Part shown: positions 22,151 through 34,478 of the stretch, in pieces
Layout of the letters: every line of letters starts with the position of its first letter
How positions within the stretch are numbered: the first letter of the stretch is position 1
NCBI GenBank assembly: GCA_028554755.1
Contig: JAPTOF010000005.1
Coordinates: forward strand, 13,924,001-13,988,000
Reading direction: 5' to 3'
DNA length: 64,000 nucleotides
Origin: Cordia subcordata
Taxonomy: Eukaryota; Streptophyta; Magnoliopsida; Boraginales; Cordiaceae
Made by a program: the position numbers and the translations under genes
Notes under the pieces: model-generated
Told to the model about the DNA's origin: nothing
Database searches by the model: none
What the model saw: only the letters and a program-made list of their open reading frames with translations

Positions 22151-25100
22151 CTACTCGAGTTTAGCGGCCTCCGAGGCTGACATAAACTTCATGCAAATGG
22201 GAGCTTTGACGCCTGCCAGAGAAAGCACTGCTGCCGGAACACCCCAGATGGATTCACCACAGATGAGCCCTGATGCAACCGCCGGCGCGAATCGTTTGGC
22301 CTGTCGTTTGTTCTTGCGCTCCCAAATGAACAATATCAAGCTCCCAATGCACATGTCTATGGCAAAGTAACCGCCAAGGTAGAAGGGGATGGCCATGCAC
22401 ATCGGGTTCGGAACAAACCTGTAAATCCTGAGCTTGGTTTCGTATTTCCTCAGCAGCTGCGTGATAATGTTGACAAGAACAGCAACTACGAAACACACAA
22501 TGGCGAGGTTGAGGCAGTTCTTGGGGAGGGAGGAGAATCCTTCGGTTCCCAGGAGCGCGATCCCGCGGTACATGAGCGCGTAGGGCGCAGGGTAGGAGCC
22601 TTTGGGGTCGCCCAGAGTGTAGGCCTTGTTGAAGAACCAGAAGACGAGGGGCGCGATGACGCAGCCCATGGCGGTGCCGAGCACTTGGCTGAAGAACATG
22701 GACCGCGGTGATGACAGAGTCAAGTAGCCAGTTTTGAAATCCTGCATCAAATCAGACGCTGTTGCGACGATGTTCATCATCACACCACAAGCAGCCAGCC
22801 CAGCAATAACACCGCCATGGTCAAGCCCAACCCAAGCACTAAAGACCAAGATTGCTATCTTTCCATAGTTTGAGGCAAGTGACCAGTCCGTGAGGCCGCA
22901 GCCATAGGCGTTGCAGAAGGCCAAGATGGGCGCAATCAGGTAGCAGATGAGAACGTGGTACCATTTCAGGCGTTGGTTGAAGATAATTGGCACCACAATG
23001 ATTGAAATGATTGCCAAGCCGATGTAACCTACAACAGCCCAGAGGTTTGGGATTTGATCTTTCAAGAAGTACTCCTTTCTTCTCGTGTCGTCATACTTTT
23101 TTTGTCCATCAGAGGACTCATCGTCATCTGAGGATGCGATGGTGTTTTTACCCGTCTTCTGGGCTATGAGACTGCGTAATGTCACGAACACCATGAACAC
23201 GAAATGGAAGAGACCATCACCAAGCATCACAGCGATGGCAAGAAAAACCTGTAAATTACCAACAGAAAGATCACATGTAGATTAGACATGCACATAATAA
23301 TCAAATCCTGATGGCCCTAGTCCCTAGTCTCTTGATAGGGTTTTGTATTCGGCTAATTCCTTTCTGTTAGGGTGAGCCCTTTTGGTTGCTAGTTCTTTTA
23401 TCTATTTCTATCGAAAATCTAATGTTATCGTTAGTCCTTTTAGCTATTTGTGTATCATGGTCGTGCAGAAAACATTAGTTTTTGGGCGATAATGACTAAA
23501 AGAATTGTGTCTAACAATTAATATTCCAAATAACATAAGGCTCAATTTTAGAATTTAGGGATCAAAAAGGCCTACATATCATAATAATTAATCCTTTTTA
23601 TATTCATAAACTAGTTTAAAGGTTTTTCAATGTATAATATTGAAGTTATATTGATGCTGAAACTAATTAAGTAGCGTGAAACTTGAAGAGAAAAGGCATG
23701 GAGGAGGATCATATTACCCTATAGCCTTGAATTCCATGAAGATTGCTTTCTGAGAGACTAGCGTCATACCATAGGCCTTTCTTAGACTCAATTATGGGCC
23801 ACATGATACCCCATGAAATAATGGCTCCAAGAAGCAGTGAAATATTAACCATGTAAGGGCAAATCATCCCAACACCAACATATGTCGACGAGAAGTCAAA
23901 GTAGAACCTGCACATATGGTAAAACTCGTTTTCATTAGTACATGTATTCTGCAATCATGGAAGGATATCATGTCACGATGCAGACCTAATTACTGGCATG
24001 CCACGACAAAAACCATGTTAATCAAGCAAAGACTATATGTACGAACTTTTGTTTGAAGGCTTGGAGACCAAATGTAGGGAAGCTACTGAAACCACAGCCA
24101 TCAGCAGCAGCAAAGAACCATTGAAAGAATGCGAATAAGAAGCTGAAGCTGAAGCACTTGAAGAGAGTTGCAACTTGTTTCCTGTATTATGTATATCAAG
24201 CCCCAGTTAAATTGATACAAAGATGAAGATTTGTGCCTTAGAAAATAAAGAGGTGAGAAAGAAATTGGGAACCAATATGTGAGCCTTTTTGGCAAAGCTT
24301 ATTTGGGGCTTACAAGCTACAAGTAATAAAAAAGCACGTGAGGGGGTGCTTTTTTCTAAGAGCTTATAAGCAGCGCTATATTAACAAAGGCAATAATGCT
24401 TACTTTGCCAATGCCGCTCCTTTAGGGGTGTGGAAACTATTGATAAGGTATGCAGTTGCAGTTCCACTAGGGTAAGTCAATTTGTACTTCAAAATCATCA
24501 TCTGTTTAGAAATTTCAAAATAACAGCCATTTTAGATATATAAATCAATTATCCAAGCCAAAAAACTTTAAAAAAAAATATAGGTATAATTTCTTATAAT
24601 GTTTAATCTAAATGAATTTTCGTCGGTACCTTCCTTAGTGGCATAATTGTGAATAAGCCAAGGAAGCTCACAGCAAAAAGGAACCCCATCATCCATCCAA
24701 CATGAAGTTGCTTAACACTGACTGGGGTGTTCCCTGCGTCTGCCAAGGCTGAGATTTTGGGACTCATTCCCAACAAATAACTCCCCGTCCCACCTGATAA
24801 ATACGTATGCAAAATAAAGAAATAAATAAGTCATTATTTATTTTCTCAAAAGCAATCGAAAAAAAAAAAGTAGTTAGATCCAGAATCTTGAAGCATGAAC
24901 ATTATGAGAGAATTTTAACACAATGGATGATCTATGCGACAGATATAATTTAAACAAACCTTTATTTTATATATACTCTATAAAAATTAAATTTCTTTGA
25001 GAAATATGAAACATCCAAGTCACACAAGTAAAGAGATCTATTCATTAATGAGAAAAAGAAAAAATCGTGAGTTAGGAACAACGATTCCATTAATGATGAA

Positions 25101-25808
25101 GAAAGAGAGTTTGAAGTTCAGTTCTCCGTTTTAACGGCATAAAAAAAAAGAAAAAAGGATAATCGACATAGAAATTTTTACTAAACAAACTGTCCTATAT
25201 ATATGGACAATTGTTTCTCAAGAAAATTGAGAGATCCGCAGATTTACTTCAGAAAGGTTTGAGGTAGAAACAAATTAACCAAAGGGTATTAATCCGAAAT
25301 ACTTGTAAGAATAGGAAAAACTTCTGAACTAAGAGTATTAATATGATGATGTTAGATAAAGAAAATTTCACTCAAAGTTTAAAAAAAAAAAAAAAAATCT
25401 CTGAATAAAATTAAAGCGAAAGAAGATCATATGAAACGTACTGCTGAAGGCAATGCCGGACGAGGCGACGATGCATGTCTGGACGACAGTGTTTTCCTGC
25501 CTGGTAAAGGGCTGCTTAAGCAAACCGGTCTTGCCAAGGATGGTGGTGAAGGATTTGAGGATGGCGAATCCGAGCAGACCAGCACTGACGTTGAAGGAGG
25601 GTATGACTCCAGTCGTCAGGCTAAGCTTGGTGACGATGAACGTGAAGACCACGCTGAGGGCGGCGCTGGTCACCGCCGTCCTCAGCGTGACTTGTTTGTA
25701 CCACGGAGGGACCTCCGTGTTCCTGAATGTCTTCTCCATGGATTCCTCCTCCTCCTCCTCCTCTCGTCCAACACCACCACCATGTTCCTCGTCTTTTCCT
25801 GATCCCAT
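22151..25808 (-). CDS. YSL7: Metal-nicotianamine transporter, Yellow Stripe-like (YSL5/7/8 type)
   Basis: Oligopeptide-transporter family protein; relatives move metal-nicotianamine complexes across plasma or vacuolar membranes. Six exons with GT-AG introns and matching phases: 25808-25442, 24793-24630, 24501-24404, 24181-24047, 23907-23718 and 23248-22151 (stop TAG at 22151-22153). Together they code for 683 residues, within the usual 650-720. The N-terminus is acidic (EEEEEEES), followed by [20 protein letters not shown] and then family signatures: [74 protein letters not shown]. Many hydrophobic segments suit a 13-15 span transporter. The EVPPW start and the [16 protein letters not shown] segment point to the YSL5/7/8 clade rather than YSL1/2/3, so the exact orthologue is inferred. 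The fourth exon uses a GTTCGT donor. No frame disruption was seen. Confidence 0.93.
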
Positions 25809-25895
25809 GGCTCCGACCCTGTTGGATTCTTCAGTTGAACTGATGATGATAATGAATTATCTGATCAATTCAATGGAGAGATCCTAAGAGTCGGA

Positions 25896-25903
25896 TATAT
25901 ATA
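25896..25903 (-). promoter_or_regulatory. TATA box of the YSL gene
   Basis: Read on the minus strand, TTTATATATATCC lies about 90 bp upstream of the start codon, followed by a short leader with CT-rich sequence. A position-based assignment; other AT-rich stretches nearby could also serve. Confidence 0.45.
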
Positions 25904-25909
25904 AAGCAA

Positions 25910-26680
25910 AATAGAGTGCAAAAAAATTGCTCATGTGTGTATATATATATGTGTGTGTATGCATGTTATATAATGCAGAAGAGTGTGGATGAGGTGGTCA
26001 AAGTGAATCCCTGTGCTTGTGGGATTCAGCTGTTCCAACCAAGAATCGGCCTGGAATTCAGGTAGTCAAAGTTAACTCGTCTTCTAATGCTGAAATAATT
26101 GTGGATGATTTTTTTTTGCTGCATTTATATATATGTGTTTGACTATAATAATAGAACTTCTATATGCAGAGGGTTAATTTGTTTTTAGTGGTATATATTA
26201 AATGTAGACAATTTTTTTTTCTATTTTAAATAGATAATTTAGTCATATTTGTTTTAGAACTAAAAAAAAAAAGACAATGTTTTAAAACTTTATTAATTGA
26301 TACTTAAATTTTAGGTTAAAAACATAATTATGTACTAACAAAAATGAATAGTAAATAAATAAATAAATAATAGATCATTAATTAACATTATAAGATGATG
26401 GTAACATAATAATAATATATAGATCATAAACTAATTTATTTTTATAATAGATGCAACATTTAATTAATTTTTTCTACTTTCAATTTATTTATAAAAGTTT
26501 TATAATTAAAAATAATATTTTAAATATTAATTGATTAGTAATTAAACTAATTTCAAGTTAAAAATAATAATACCTACCAATAACATATAATAATATTTTA
26601 ACTATAGTTGCTTATTTTTTGTGCTGCCTCTCATCTAATACACATATTATCACTGTAAAACAAAGTTTTGTTTGACCTAA
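25910..26680. other. YSL upstream region
   Basis: Promoter-side AT-rich DNA with a short TG microsatellite near 25935-25955. No gene recognised. Confidence 0.4.
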
Positions 26681-26684
26681 CTAT

Positions 26685-27203
26685 AAAGACCTTGTTTGAC
26701 AATAGTGTTTTAAGTAGTGATTACTATCTTGTTAAAATACTACTTCCTCTTATTTTGGTTATTCAATAAAACAGTGTTTTAAGTAGTATTTTTATTCTAA
26801 ATAGTGTTTGAAGTAGCATTTGTGAAAAGCTAATATTATTAATGTTTTAAAGTATAGTTTAGCGTTTCACCCTTTTTATGGAAGTACTACTCTTGCTTTA
26901 ACATCTTTTGGTAATTGTACCCTCTATTCAATTTCATTTATATATTAAAAAGTATAGGTCTTATTTGTCCATTCATTATTTTTTCAAAAATATAAATTTT
27001 CAATCAATTAAAATATTTCTATAATAAAAAATATTTTTTTATAATATTAATAAAATTAATTTTAAAAAAGTAATTTTATTATATTTTATTAATAAAATAT
27101 TATTTTAAGAAAATATATTTAATTATAAATTAAATTATCTTAATTATTTTAATAATAATAATAACAACAACAACAACAACAATAATAATAATAATAATAA
27201 CAA

Positions 27204-27272
<69 letters not shown>

Positions 27273-27495
27273 CATCATCATCACGACAATAATAACTCGA
27301 TACTGATATCTTTTTTGTCATTTTACATTCGCCAGCTATCCCAACTGCTAGTTTTATCAAACATATCTAAAACAATCTGCTAGTGAAACAGTTATATGCT
27401 AACTACTAAAACACAACATCTATCTGCTACTCAAACAGCTATCTGCTACTCAAACAACTATCTGCTACCTAATTTGTTAATAGCGCCGAAGAGGC
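26685..27495. repeat. Dispersed repeat with TGTTTGAC-type ends, copy 1
   Basis: Shares collinear blocks with 30670-31385: a left end with TTGTTTGACAATAGTGTTTT, an AT-rich core with AAT/ATT triplets, GTCATTTTACATTC, and CTARTTTTATYRAACA near the right end. Here the right side also carries a run of CTATCTGCTACT-like words repeated several times (about 27376-27470). No coding frame. Probably a hAT-like MITE, which is an inference from the end sequence. Confidence 0.55.
27151..27283. repeat. Inverted (AAT)n-(ATT)n microsatellite with AAC and ATC variants
   Basis: An AAT tract with AAC interruptions runs directly into its inverse, ATT with terminal ATC units; the switch is at about 27230. The two arms are complementary, giving a perfect-triplet palindrome that could extrude as a cruciform. 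The minus-strand open frame over it (27130-27360) codes for homopolymers and is not a gene. Confidence 0.9.
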
Positions 27496-28206
27496 TAAAA
27501 ATATTTTAGATGTTGTGCATGAGAACTTTGGATGAAAGTAGAGTTGAATAAAAATCGTTTAACTAAACTTGTATTTTTGGTTTTAAGTTTTCAAACGAGG
27601 CTACTGTTGGGATTTGAAAAATATGAAGTGGTACAATTGGGGAAAGAAAAAGAAAAAACAAATTGCCACATGATATATGTAAAGAACTTTTCAAAACTTT
27701 TTCTTGAAAGGTCTCAATTTGGAGTTTTGAATTTTTAGTTTTTTTTTTTTGTTTTGGCTTTTATCTAAAAAGATTTTTAAAATTGGATCAAACAAATTAA
27801 CTATTAAATGTATCATTTATGGATATGAATCCCACTACCGTTGGAACTCTTCGTGTAAAATTTATGTCCTGCTGGAATCCACTCTCGACATTAATGAGGA
27901 TTGTAAAGCCTATTTATGCAAATTAATTATTACTTATTAATTAATATAAGATTCTACTATTATTTCTTACTATGTCGTGTCAAATTTCGCATGATGCTAA
28001 ATGGTTCATTCTGGTTCAACTTTGCATATTTTACCAAATCGCTATTTGTAAAGATTATTTAGCCCAAAAGATTTGATTTTGTACTTAATTTGCTGATGAG
28101 AAAAAGGGGGGAAAAATCATATTTCCTAAAGCGGCATATAACATTCCAAGGATCCATATATATTTGATACCTAGCTAACAGTCAATCACACATGCATTTG
28201 CTTTAG
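27496..28206. other. AT-rich DNA
   Basis: Contains a decayed stretch with AAAACTTTTTC and TTTTTAGTTTT words like those of small MITEs at 7.7-8.1 kb. No gene recognised. Confidence 0.4.
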
Positions 28207-29005
28207 GACTTATTTGAAAAGCCGTAATTGAAATTGAGTATAATTGAACGTAATTACAGAATTAGGCATGTTTGTCAAATCAAGTAATTACTTGTCTGAG
28301 GACAATTAGGTGTAATTGAACTTCTATAATTACACTCTTTAATTCTCATAGGAAAGTGTAAATTGGTGTAATTACACACTGTATTTACTCTCTACAACTT
28401 TTGTTAATCTTTTATTCTTTTTATGAATATTATATAATATATAAATATAAATAATAAATTTAAATAAAATTAAAATAAATAAGGAATAAATAAATAAAAG
28501 TATATAAATCTAAAATAAATGAAAAATAAATATAAATATAAAGAAATATTTTAAAAATATAAAATTTATTTAGCTTTAATAGCATGGTTGTTTATAATTA
28601 AATATGATTATATTTTTGCTAACTAGTATTTAAATTTAAAAATATGAGTAGTAGATAATTTTTAGTTTCATATACTTCTATTTATATTCATATATTTTTA
28701 CTAAGTTATATTTATTTTTATAATAAATAATATTTCAATTTAAATATTTTTAGAAATTAACATCTTTAAATATTTGTTATTATTAATATAAATTTTTAAA
28801 CAAGTATTATTTATAAAATTAAATTATTTAACTGTGTAATTACCATCTATTCTATCAAACGTGTCATGTAGAATTAATATGTAATTACACTATAGTAACT
28901 AAACATACCTTATGATTTAAATTACTCTGTAATTATTAGACTATATAATTACTATTCTAATAATTATACTGTCAAGTAATACTACTGTGCTGTTTAAACA
29001 GACTT
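28207..29005. repeat. Dispersed MITE-like repeat with TGTAATTACA motifs, copy 2
   Basis: Longer relative of 1557-1980, with the same order of blocks: TATTTGAAAAGCC at the start, AATTACACTCTTTAATTCTC, TTTTATTCTTTTTATGA, a long AT core, AATTACCATCTATTCTATC. It ends in GCTGTTTAAACAGAC. The AT core is several hundred bases longer than in copy 1. Confidence 0.6.
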
Positions 29006-29176
29006 TTAGCAATTAACCACGAAAACGGCTTCTACATATGGATTTGATACAACAAACTTTTAGGGGAAAAAGAAAATCATCTGGCATTTAATGCGACAAC
29101 TTTTAAGACGTCATATCCTGAAGATTCATCTGCAATAAATGCAGTCTTGTTTCATATTCTTCTATTTTCTTTTCTC

Positions 29177-29210
<34 letters not shown>

Positions 29211-29414
29211 AAGTCTTCGATCAAAATTCCTGTCACATCGAAAACATGATGAGTGCAAGAGTCTAAAGGTGGGAATTGCAAGTATTCTCATTGATTCATG
29301 CAGTCGTAAGTTACAATGTTTTATAAAGAGACGCTAATCATACAATCTAATGTTACTTATCTATCAGATAAGATTAGAAAATTTTCGTTTGAATTTTTCC
29401 TCTATTTGTAGGAT

Positions 29415-30296
29415 TGCTAATAGGCAATGTGATTAGGTGGTAAAGACTAAGGTAGCGATTGATATGCAAAAATGGGTGAAACTTGAATGGTATTCTTAGC
29501 TTTCCTCAAAATTTCACGATTGGTGTAAGATAATGAATCCTGGAATCCCATTCCCATGAACATGGGAGTAGCCATTTCCGACTAAACATATGAGAATGAG
29601 TCATTCCCATATTGGAGGGAATAAAATTTTTGGTCAAATGACTAAAAATATTTTTTCAAAAATTAATATTTTGCATTTTATATCAAAATAGAAAATAAAA
29701 TAAAAATAAAAAGTAAAAATTTTAAAATTGTAAAAATTAAAAATATGAATAAAATAAAATTAAAATTAAAAGATAGAAAAAAATAGAAAATCTAAATTAA
29801 AAATAGAATAGAATACAAAAATAAAAACTTTAAAATGAAAATAAAAAAAATTATAAATACAACTAGAAAATATAAAATAAAATTAGAAAAATAAAAATAA
29901 AAGTTTTAGTATAAAAATAAGAAGTAAAATAAAAAATTTTAAAACTAAAATTAAAATTAACAATGAAATAAAATTAAAAACTTTCACCAAATTATATATT
30001 CATATATATATTATATATAATATATCCTTTCCTACCATCATTCCAAATATTGCATATCTATTACGAAGTCTATTCTATTCCCAAGTTTATTGCATTCTCT
30101 AGTTCATTTATTCATTCCGAATTCGTTCCATCATTCCAAATTTAGGAACTGCTTATCTTTAGAATGAGTGTCAAATATTTCCCTTCTCTTGGAAAAATTG
30201 TTAAAAGTTGATTTCGAACCCCCTGAGGTTGGTTAAGTTTGTATATATATATTTTGCAATGAAATGAAATTTTTCTTGACAAAAAAAAAAAAAAAG
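29415..30296 (+). mobile_element. SINE split by a MITE
   Basis: An A-box-like GATTAGGTGGTAAAGAC lies at about 29430-29446. The matching B-box-like GATTTCGAACCCC and the A-rich tail (ending about 30296) come only after about 750 bp. Normal A-B spacing in SINEs is a few tens of bases, so the simplest reading is one SINE interrupted by a later insertion (about 29455-30195). Confidence 0.5.
29455..30195. mobile_element. MITE-like insertion within the SINE
   Basis: AT-rich element with repeated ATTCC/GGAAT words near both ends (for example GGAATCCCATTCCCATGA on the left, CATTCCGAATTCGTTCC on the right) and an A-rich core of AAAATAAAAAT units. The exact ends are uncertain. Confidence 0.45.
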
Positions 30297-30669
30297 AGGA
30301 TAAAATTAAGGGTGATTCAAGGATAACGCAAGTAAAGCATTTGCTTTAGGACAAAAAAAAAAAAAAACTGATATTCTAAATTTTAAAGTTTTATAATTAT
30401 GTTTCATATAATTATACGGAAAAGGCTATCAATTTAGTTATGTTTTCGACAAAAAGAAACTATAAGAAAGCCACACAATCTTAATAAATCTCATTATCTC
30501 TCCTATTAGTCAATAGTAACCCTATGGTTAGTTTTCCACAATCTCTATTGCTTTCTTCCCTTATAATTCTCTCTTTATCAAAATTGTCATAACGCTTACT
30601 TCTATTAAATCTCTATTTTTTCCTCTTTAATTCGCTCTACCAAAATTGTCATCAATGTTACTTCTATCA

Positions 30670-31385
30670 AAGTGTTCGGTAAGACATAAAAAATAATTTC
30701 TTGAATAGCTTTTAGTGTTTTCATTTAGTCAAAACACTACTACTTCTAGTTTTTCCTTCTTTGGTAAAATAGTTTCCTGACTAGCTTTTAGTATTTCAGC
30801 TAACTTTTCACACAAGTTAAAAATTTTAGTCTTTTATGTAGTTTTTACCTTTTCCTTTTTTATTTTAGCAATTCTACCATCCATTTCTTCATTTTTTTGG
30901 GCAATCCTAATCTTTTTTCAATCTCTTTCTATGTTTTTTTCCTTTTTCTTTCACAAATGTAACTAAAAATAATATAAAAATGAATTTCAAATTCTATCTA
31001 ATCAACATATACTAAAAAGTATAAATTTTCTTAGTTATTTTTTTTCTACAAAACAAAATTTGAATCTATTAAAATTCATTATTATAATATTGTCACAAAT
31101 GTTTTATCATAAAATTAATTAGATTTTAATATTAAAATATTATTATAAAAAATATCCAACTATAAAATATGTTATCTTATTCCTCTAATAATAATTATTA
31201 TAACAATAATGATAATAATAATATGATATCAATATCCTTTTACGTCATTTTACATTCATCAACTAATCTAACTTCTAATTTTATTGAACACATTTTCTTT
31301 AATCAACTAGCTAAACAGACAATTAAAATACAATAGTTATCCACTATCCTAACAATTAATTTTGTCGAACAAATGCTTAGAGTTC
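30670..31385. repeat. Dispersed repeat with TGTTCG-type ends, copy 2
   Basis: Left end AGTGTTCGGTAAGACAT and right end ATTTTGTCGAACAAATGC are imperfect inverted repeats. The interior matches 26685-27495 in several collinear blocks, including GTCATTTTACATTC. No coding frame. Confidence 0.55.
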
Positions 31386-31436
31386 ATTTTTTTCCCCACA
31401 ACCTCTATTCTTTATTCCTGATTTATCTCTAACTAT

Positions 31437-31558
<122 letters not shown>

Positions 31559-32068
31559 GTGTTGAGCACTATCTTTCCATTAAAGTACTCTCAAGAATGA
31601 TTCATTTATCATGTTATTGTTCTATTTAAATACTTTCATCTTTACTATTTTTAATTTATTTTTTTATAGGTACATTTTGTTTTTTAAGTATATCTATATT
31701 TTGTAATTTATAAGAATTTTAAATATGTCAACTAGAAAATATGAATCTAGTTATTTGAAACTTTAAAAGAGAAAAAGCAAAAAGTTGAAGCCCTAATACA
31801 ATCTCAAAAAAAGCCCTTGATAAATTTTTAACAAATAATAAATAAAAAAAACTAAGTAAAATTTATAAAATGCCTTAAAAAGGAGCTCTTGCTAAATGGA
31901 TTAGCTATAGTGCCAATTCAGAAAGAAATATTAGAAGAAATTGATTATGAAAATTTAATTAGTTACTTTGTATCACAAAAAGCTAGAAAAATAAATATCA
32001 CAAAAAGCTAGAAAAATAAATTTTAAATAAAATTTATAAAAGATATTCTATGACATTTTCGCTTTAGG
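31559..32068. other. AT-rich DNA
   Basis: No gene recognised. A short tandem copy of ATCACAAAAAGCTAGAAAAATAAA (about 23 bp, twice) lies at about 31972-32020. Confidence 0.4.
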
Positions 32069-32069
32069 T

Positions 32070-33975
32070 CTTCAAATCTGTTGAGCGGCTTCTAGATAAG
32101 ATGAACAAGGCAGATATGTGTTAACCACAAAATCCTTGAGCTTATGCTTTATCATGCCCTGCAAAATGGTGCTGCCATCAGCAACACCAATCTTGCTTTT
32201 CAATTGTAGGAACCATGTTTTGGTAATGGCTTTGTGAGCACATCTACTAGTTGATGAGAAGTTATGTGCCACTTGGAGAAAATCAATTTTGTCCCGAACA
32301 AAGTGATAATCTAGTGTTATATGTTTCATACAGGAGTAGAATACTAGATTTGCAAATAAATATGTGGTCTTTAAATTGTCACAATAAATCGTTAGTGGTT
32401 GAGGCATTAGAATTCCAAACTCTTTGAGCAAATTGATAACCCAAGTGACCTTTGCTGCAGTAGATGCAACCGCACGATATTCTTTCTGCTCTCGAAGACC
32501 GTGCAACAGTTCTCTGTTTTTTTGATCACCAAGAGAAAGGGTTGTCGCCCATATGTAGAATATAAGTTGCTGTTGACATAATTATCCTCGTCCCCTGCCC
32601 AGTCAGCGTTACAAAAAGCTTTTAGCTAAATATTTGAGCTTCTTTTTGTAATGAAGACCATAATGAATGGCTTCTTAAGATAACACAATCACCTCTTAGT
32701 TGCAATCTAGTGACATTAACGTGGGGTATGCATAAATTGTGCCGATTTATTAACTAAGAACGCTGTATCTGGATGAGTGAGACGTAAGTATTGGAGTCCA
32801 TTATTAAGGCTACGATATTCCTTGACACAGATTAAATTTATCAAAAAGATATCGCACGCATTTATGCTGAGAAAGAAATATTCCACTGGTTGTTACAGCT
32901 TCAGTACCCAAAAAAAAGAAATTAATAATAAATTAATAATAATTTAATTCGCCACGATCTTTGAGAGAGAAGCGGCTTGACAAGGCAGTAATAAACTTCT
33001 GCATTAAATTTGTGTTGTTTCCTGTTATAAGAAGATTGTCCACGTATACTAAAACATAGTGTTAGAGAGTTCTTGTGATAAATAAGCAACGAAGCATCGG
33101 ACTTTTGAAGCATGAAACCCAAATTGTAACAGGAAAATTCTCAACTCGTTGTACCAAGCTTCCAAAGCTTGTTTAAGTCCATAAATTGCCTTCTTCAGTC
33201 GACACACAATGGGATATGAGCTATCAAGATGACCAGGAGGCTGCATCATATCAACTTCTTCACTAAGCCGCTTTTTGGAGCTTCATTGAGAGAACCCACG
33301 TGACAAAAGTAGCTATAGAACTCTCTTTTCCGCCCCACTATTCCTGACCTTAAGGGGCGTGCCTATGACCATTGAGAAAAGCATTTTGAACATCAAACTA
33401 ATTTATAGCCCAACCTTGACCGAATGCAATTCTAAGCATAGTGGGTTTAACAACCAGACTAAGCATAGTGGGTTCAACAACCAGACTAAGTGTCATGATA
33501 GTCAATCCCTGGTTTCTTATGAAGCCCTTTAGCTACTAAACGAACTTTATAGCGAGCAATCTAACCATCTGGATTTCATTGTAAACAAAAAACTCATTGG
33601 TACCCTATTACTGTTCGTGGAGTAGAGGATCTTGGCACCAAAACCCAAGTTTGATTTCACTCAAGTGCTGCAAGTTCATCTTCCATAGCTAACTTCCACT
33701 TAGGATCAGGAAGGGCTTGTTTGACATTTGTCAATTCAATGGAAAGTGGCATCGGATGTTTTTGAACATGAAAACTGTGAAAACAAACAGAAATTTTTTT
33801 TGGACGATGAATATTGTTTTGAGATCTAGTAACCATGCGCTGAAAATTATTTGTTGAAAGAGCCGTGCCTTCATGTTGTGCATTAGAGGGCAGAGCAGAA
33901 TTATCAATTTGTGGCATAGAAGGTGAGCAATTTACAATAAATATTTTGGCAGTAGCTATATTACCACTCATTTGA
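32070..33975 (-). pseudogene. Decayed Ty1/copia polyprotein (G), RT to RNase H
   Basis: Minus-strand fragments in copia order. The linker before the RT ends in PKWKLAMEDELAALE (near 33660). RT follows at about 33050-33250 (IVCRLKKAIYGLKQALEAWY). RNase H is at about 32072-32506 (QKEYRAVASTAAKVTWVINL, TIYCDN, KHITLDYHFVRDKI). Stops and frameshifts lie between them, and the AWY/YVDD part is disrupted. No LTR was found at either end. It sits about 0.5 kb beyond the stop codon of FTSHI5, on the same strand. Confidence 0.8.
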
Positions 33976-34478
33976 TAATTGTTACTTGCTAATACTCCTG
34001 TAAACTATAGTTTCTAGACTTGGAACAACAATAAAGTTGTGCAGAGAAAAAGCTCGCAAAAGTTACATACATTTAAGTCAACCAGCCACTGTTATGAATA
34101 ATTCAGAACATCAAAAAGATTTTAGAGTACAAGGCAATGACTGGGATGAATCTTCAAGAGAAAAGGGGAGGAACTTAAAGTTGTTTAGGTTCGTCGCACT
34201 AATGACTGCAATAATGTACAGCCTCAATAATGGTTGGGAAGGAAAAATGAGAAGCCTCTTCTCAACCTTATAGACAGCCAAATTACACCTTGAACACTGT
34301 GTCAAAATCATCCTCATTGCACTCAACAATTACCAATCGTCCAGCCTAGTAGCGGGCCATCCAGAGTCGCAAGCGCTGTCACGGTTGCCATCCAGAGTCG
34401 CAAGCAAACTGTCACGGTTTTCCAACACAGTACTAAATCATGGTCTACTTCGTTTCTTGTGCACAAGCAATTGATGGT

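Noticed and set aside
25431..25887. Plus-strand open frames over the first YSL exon
   Set aside because: Antisense shadows of a coding exon with proven family motifs on the minus strand.
27130..27360. Minus-strand frame coding Asn, Ile and Val runs
   Set aside because: A product of the (AAT)n/(ATT)n microsatellite only.
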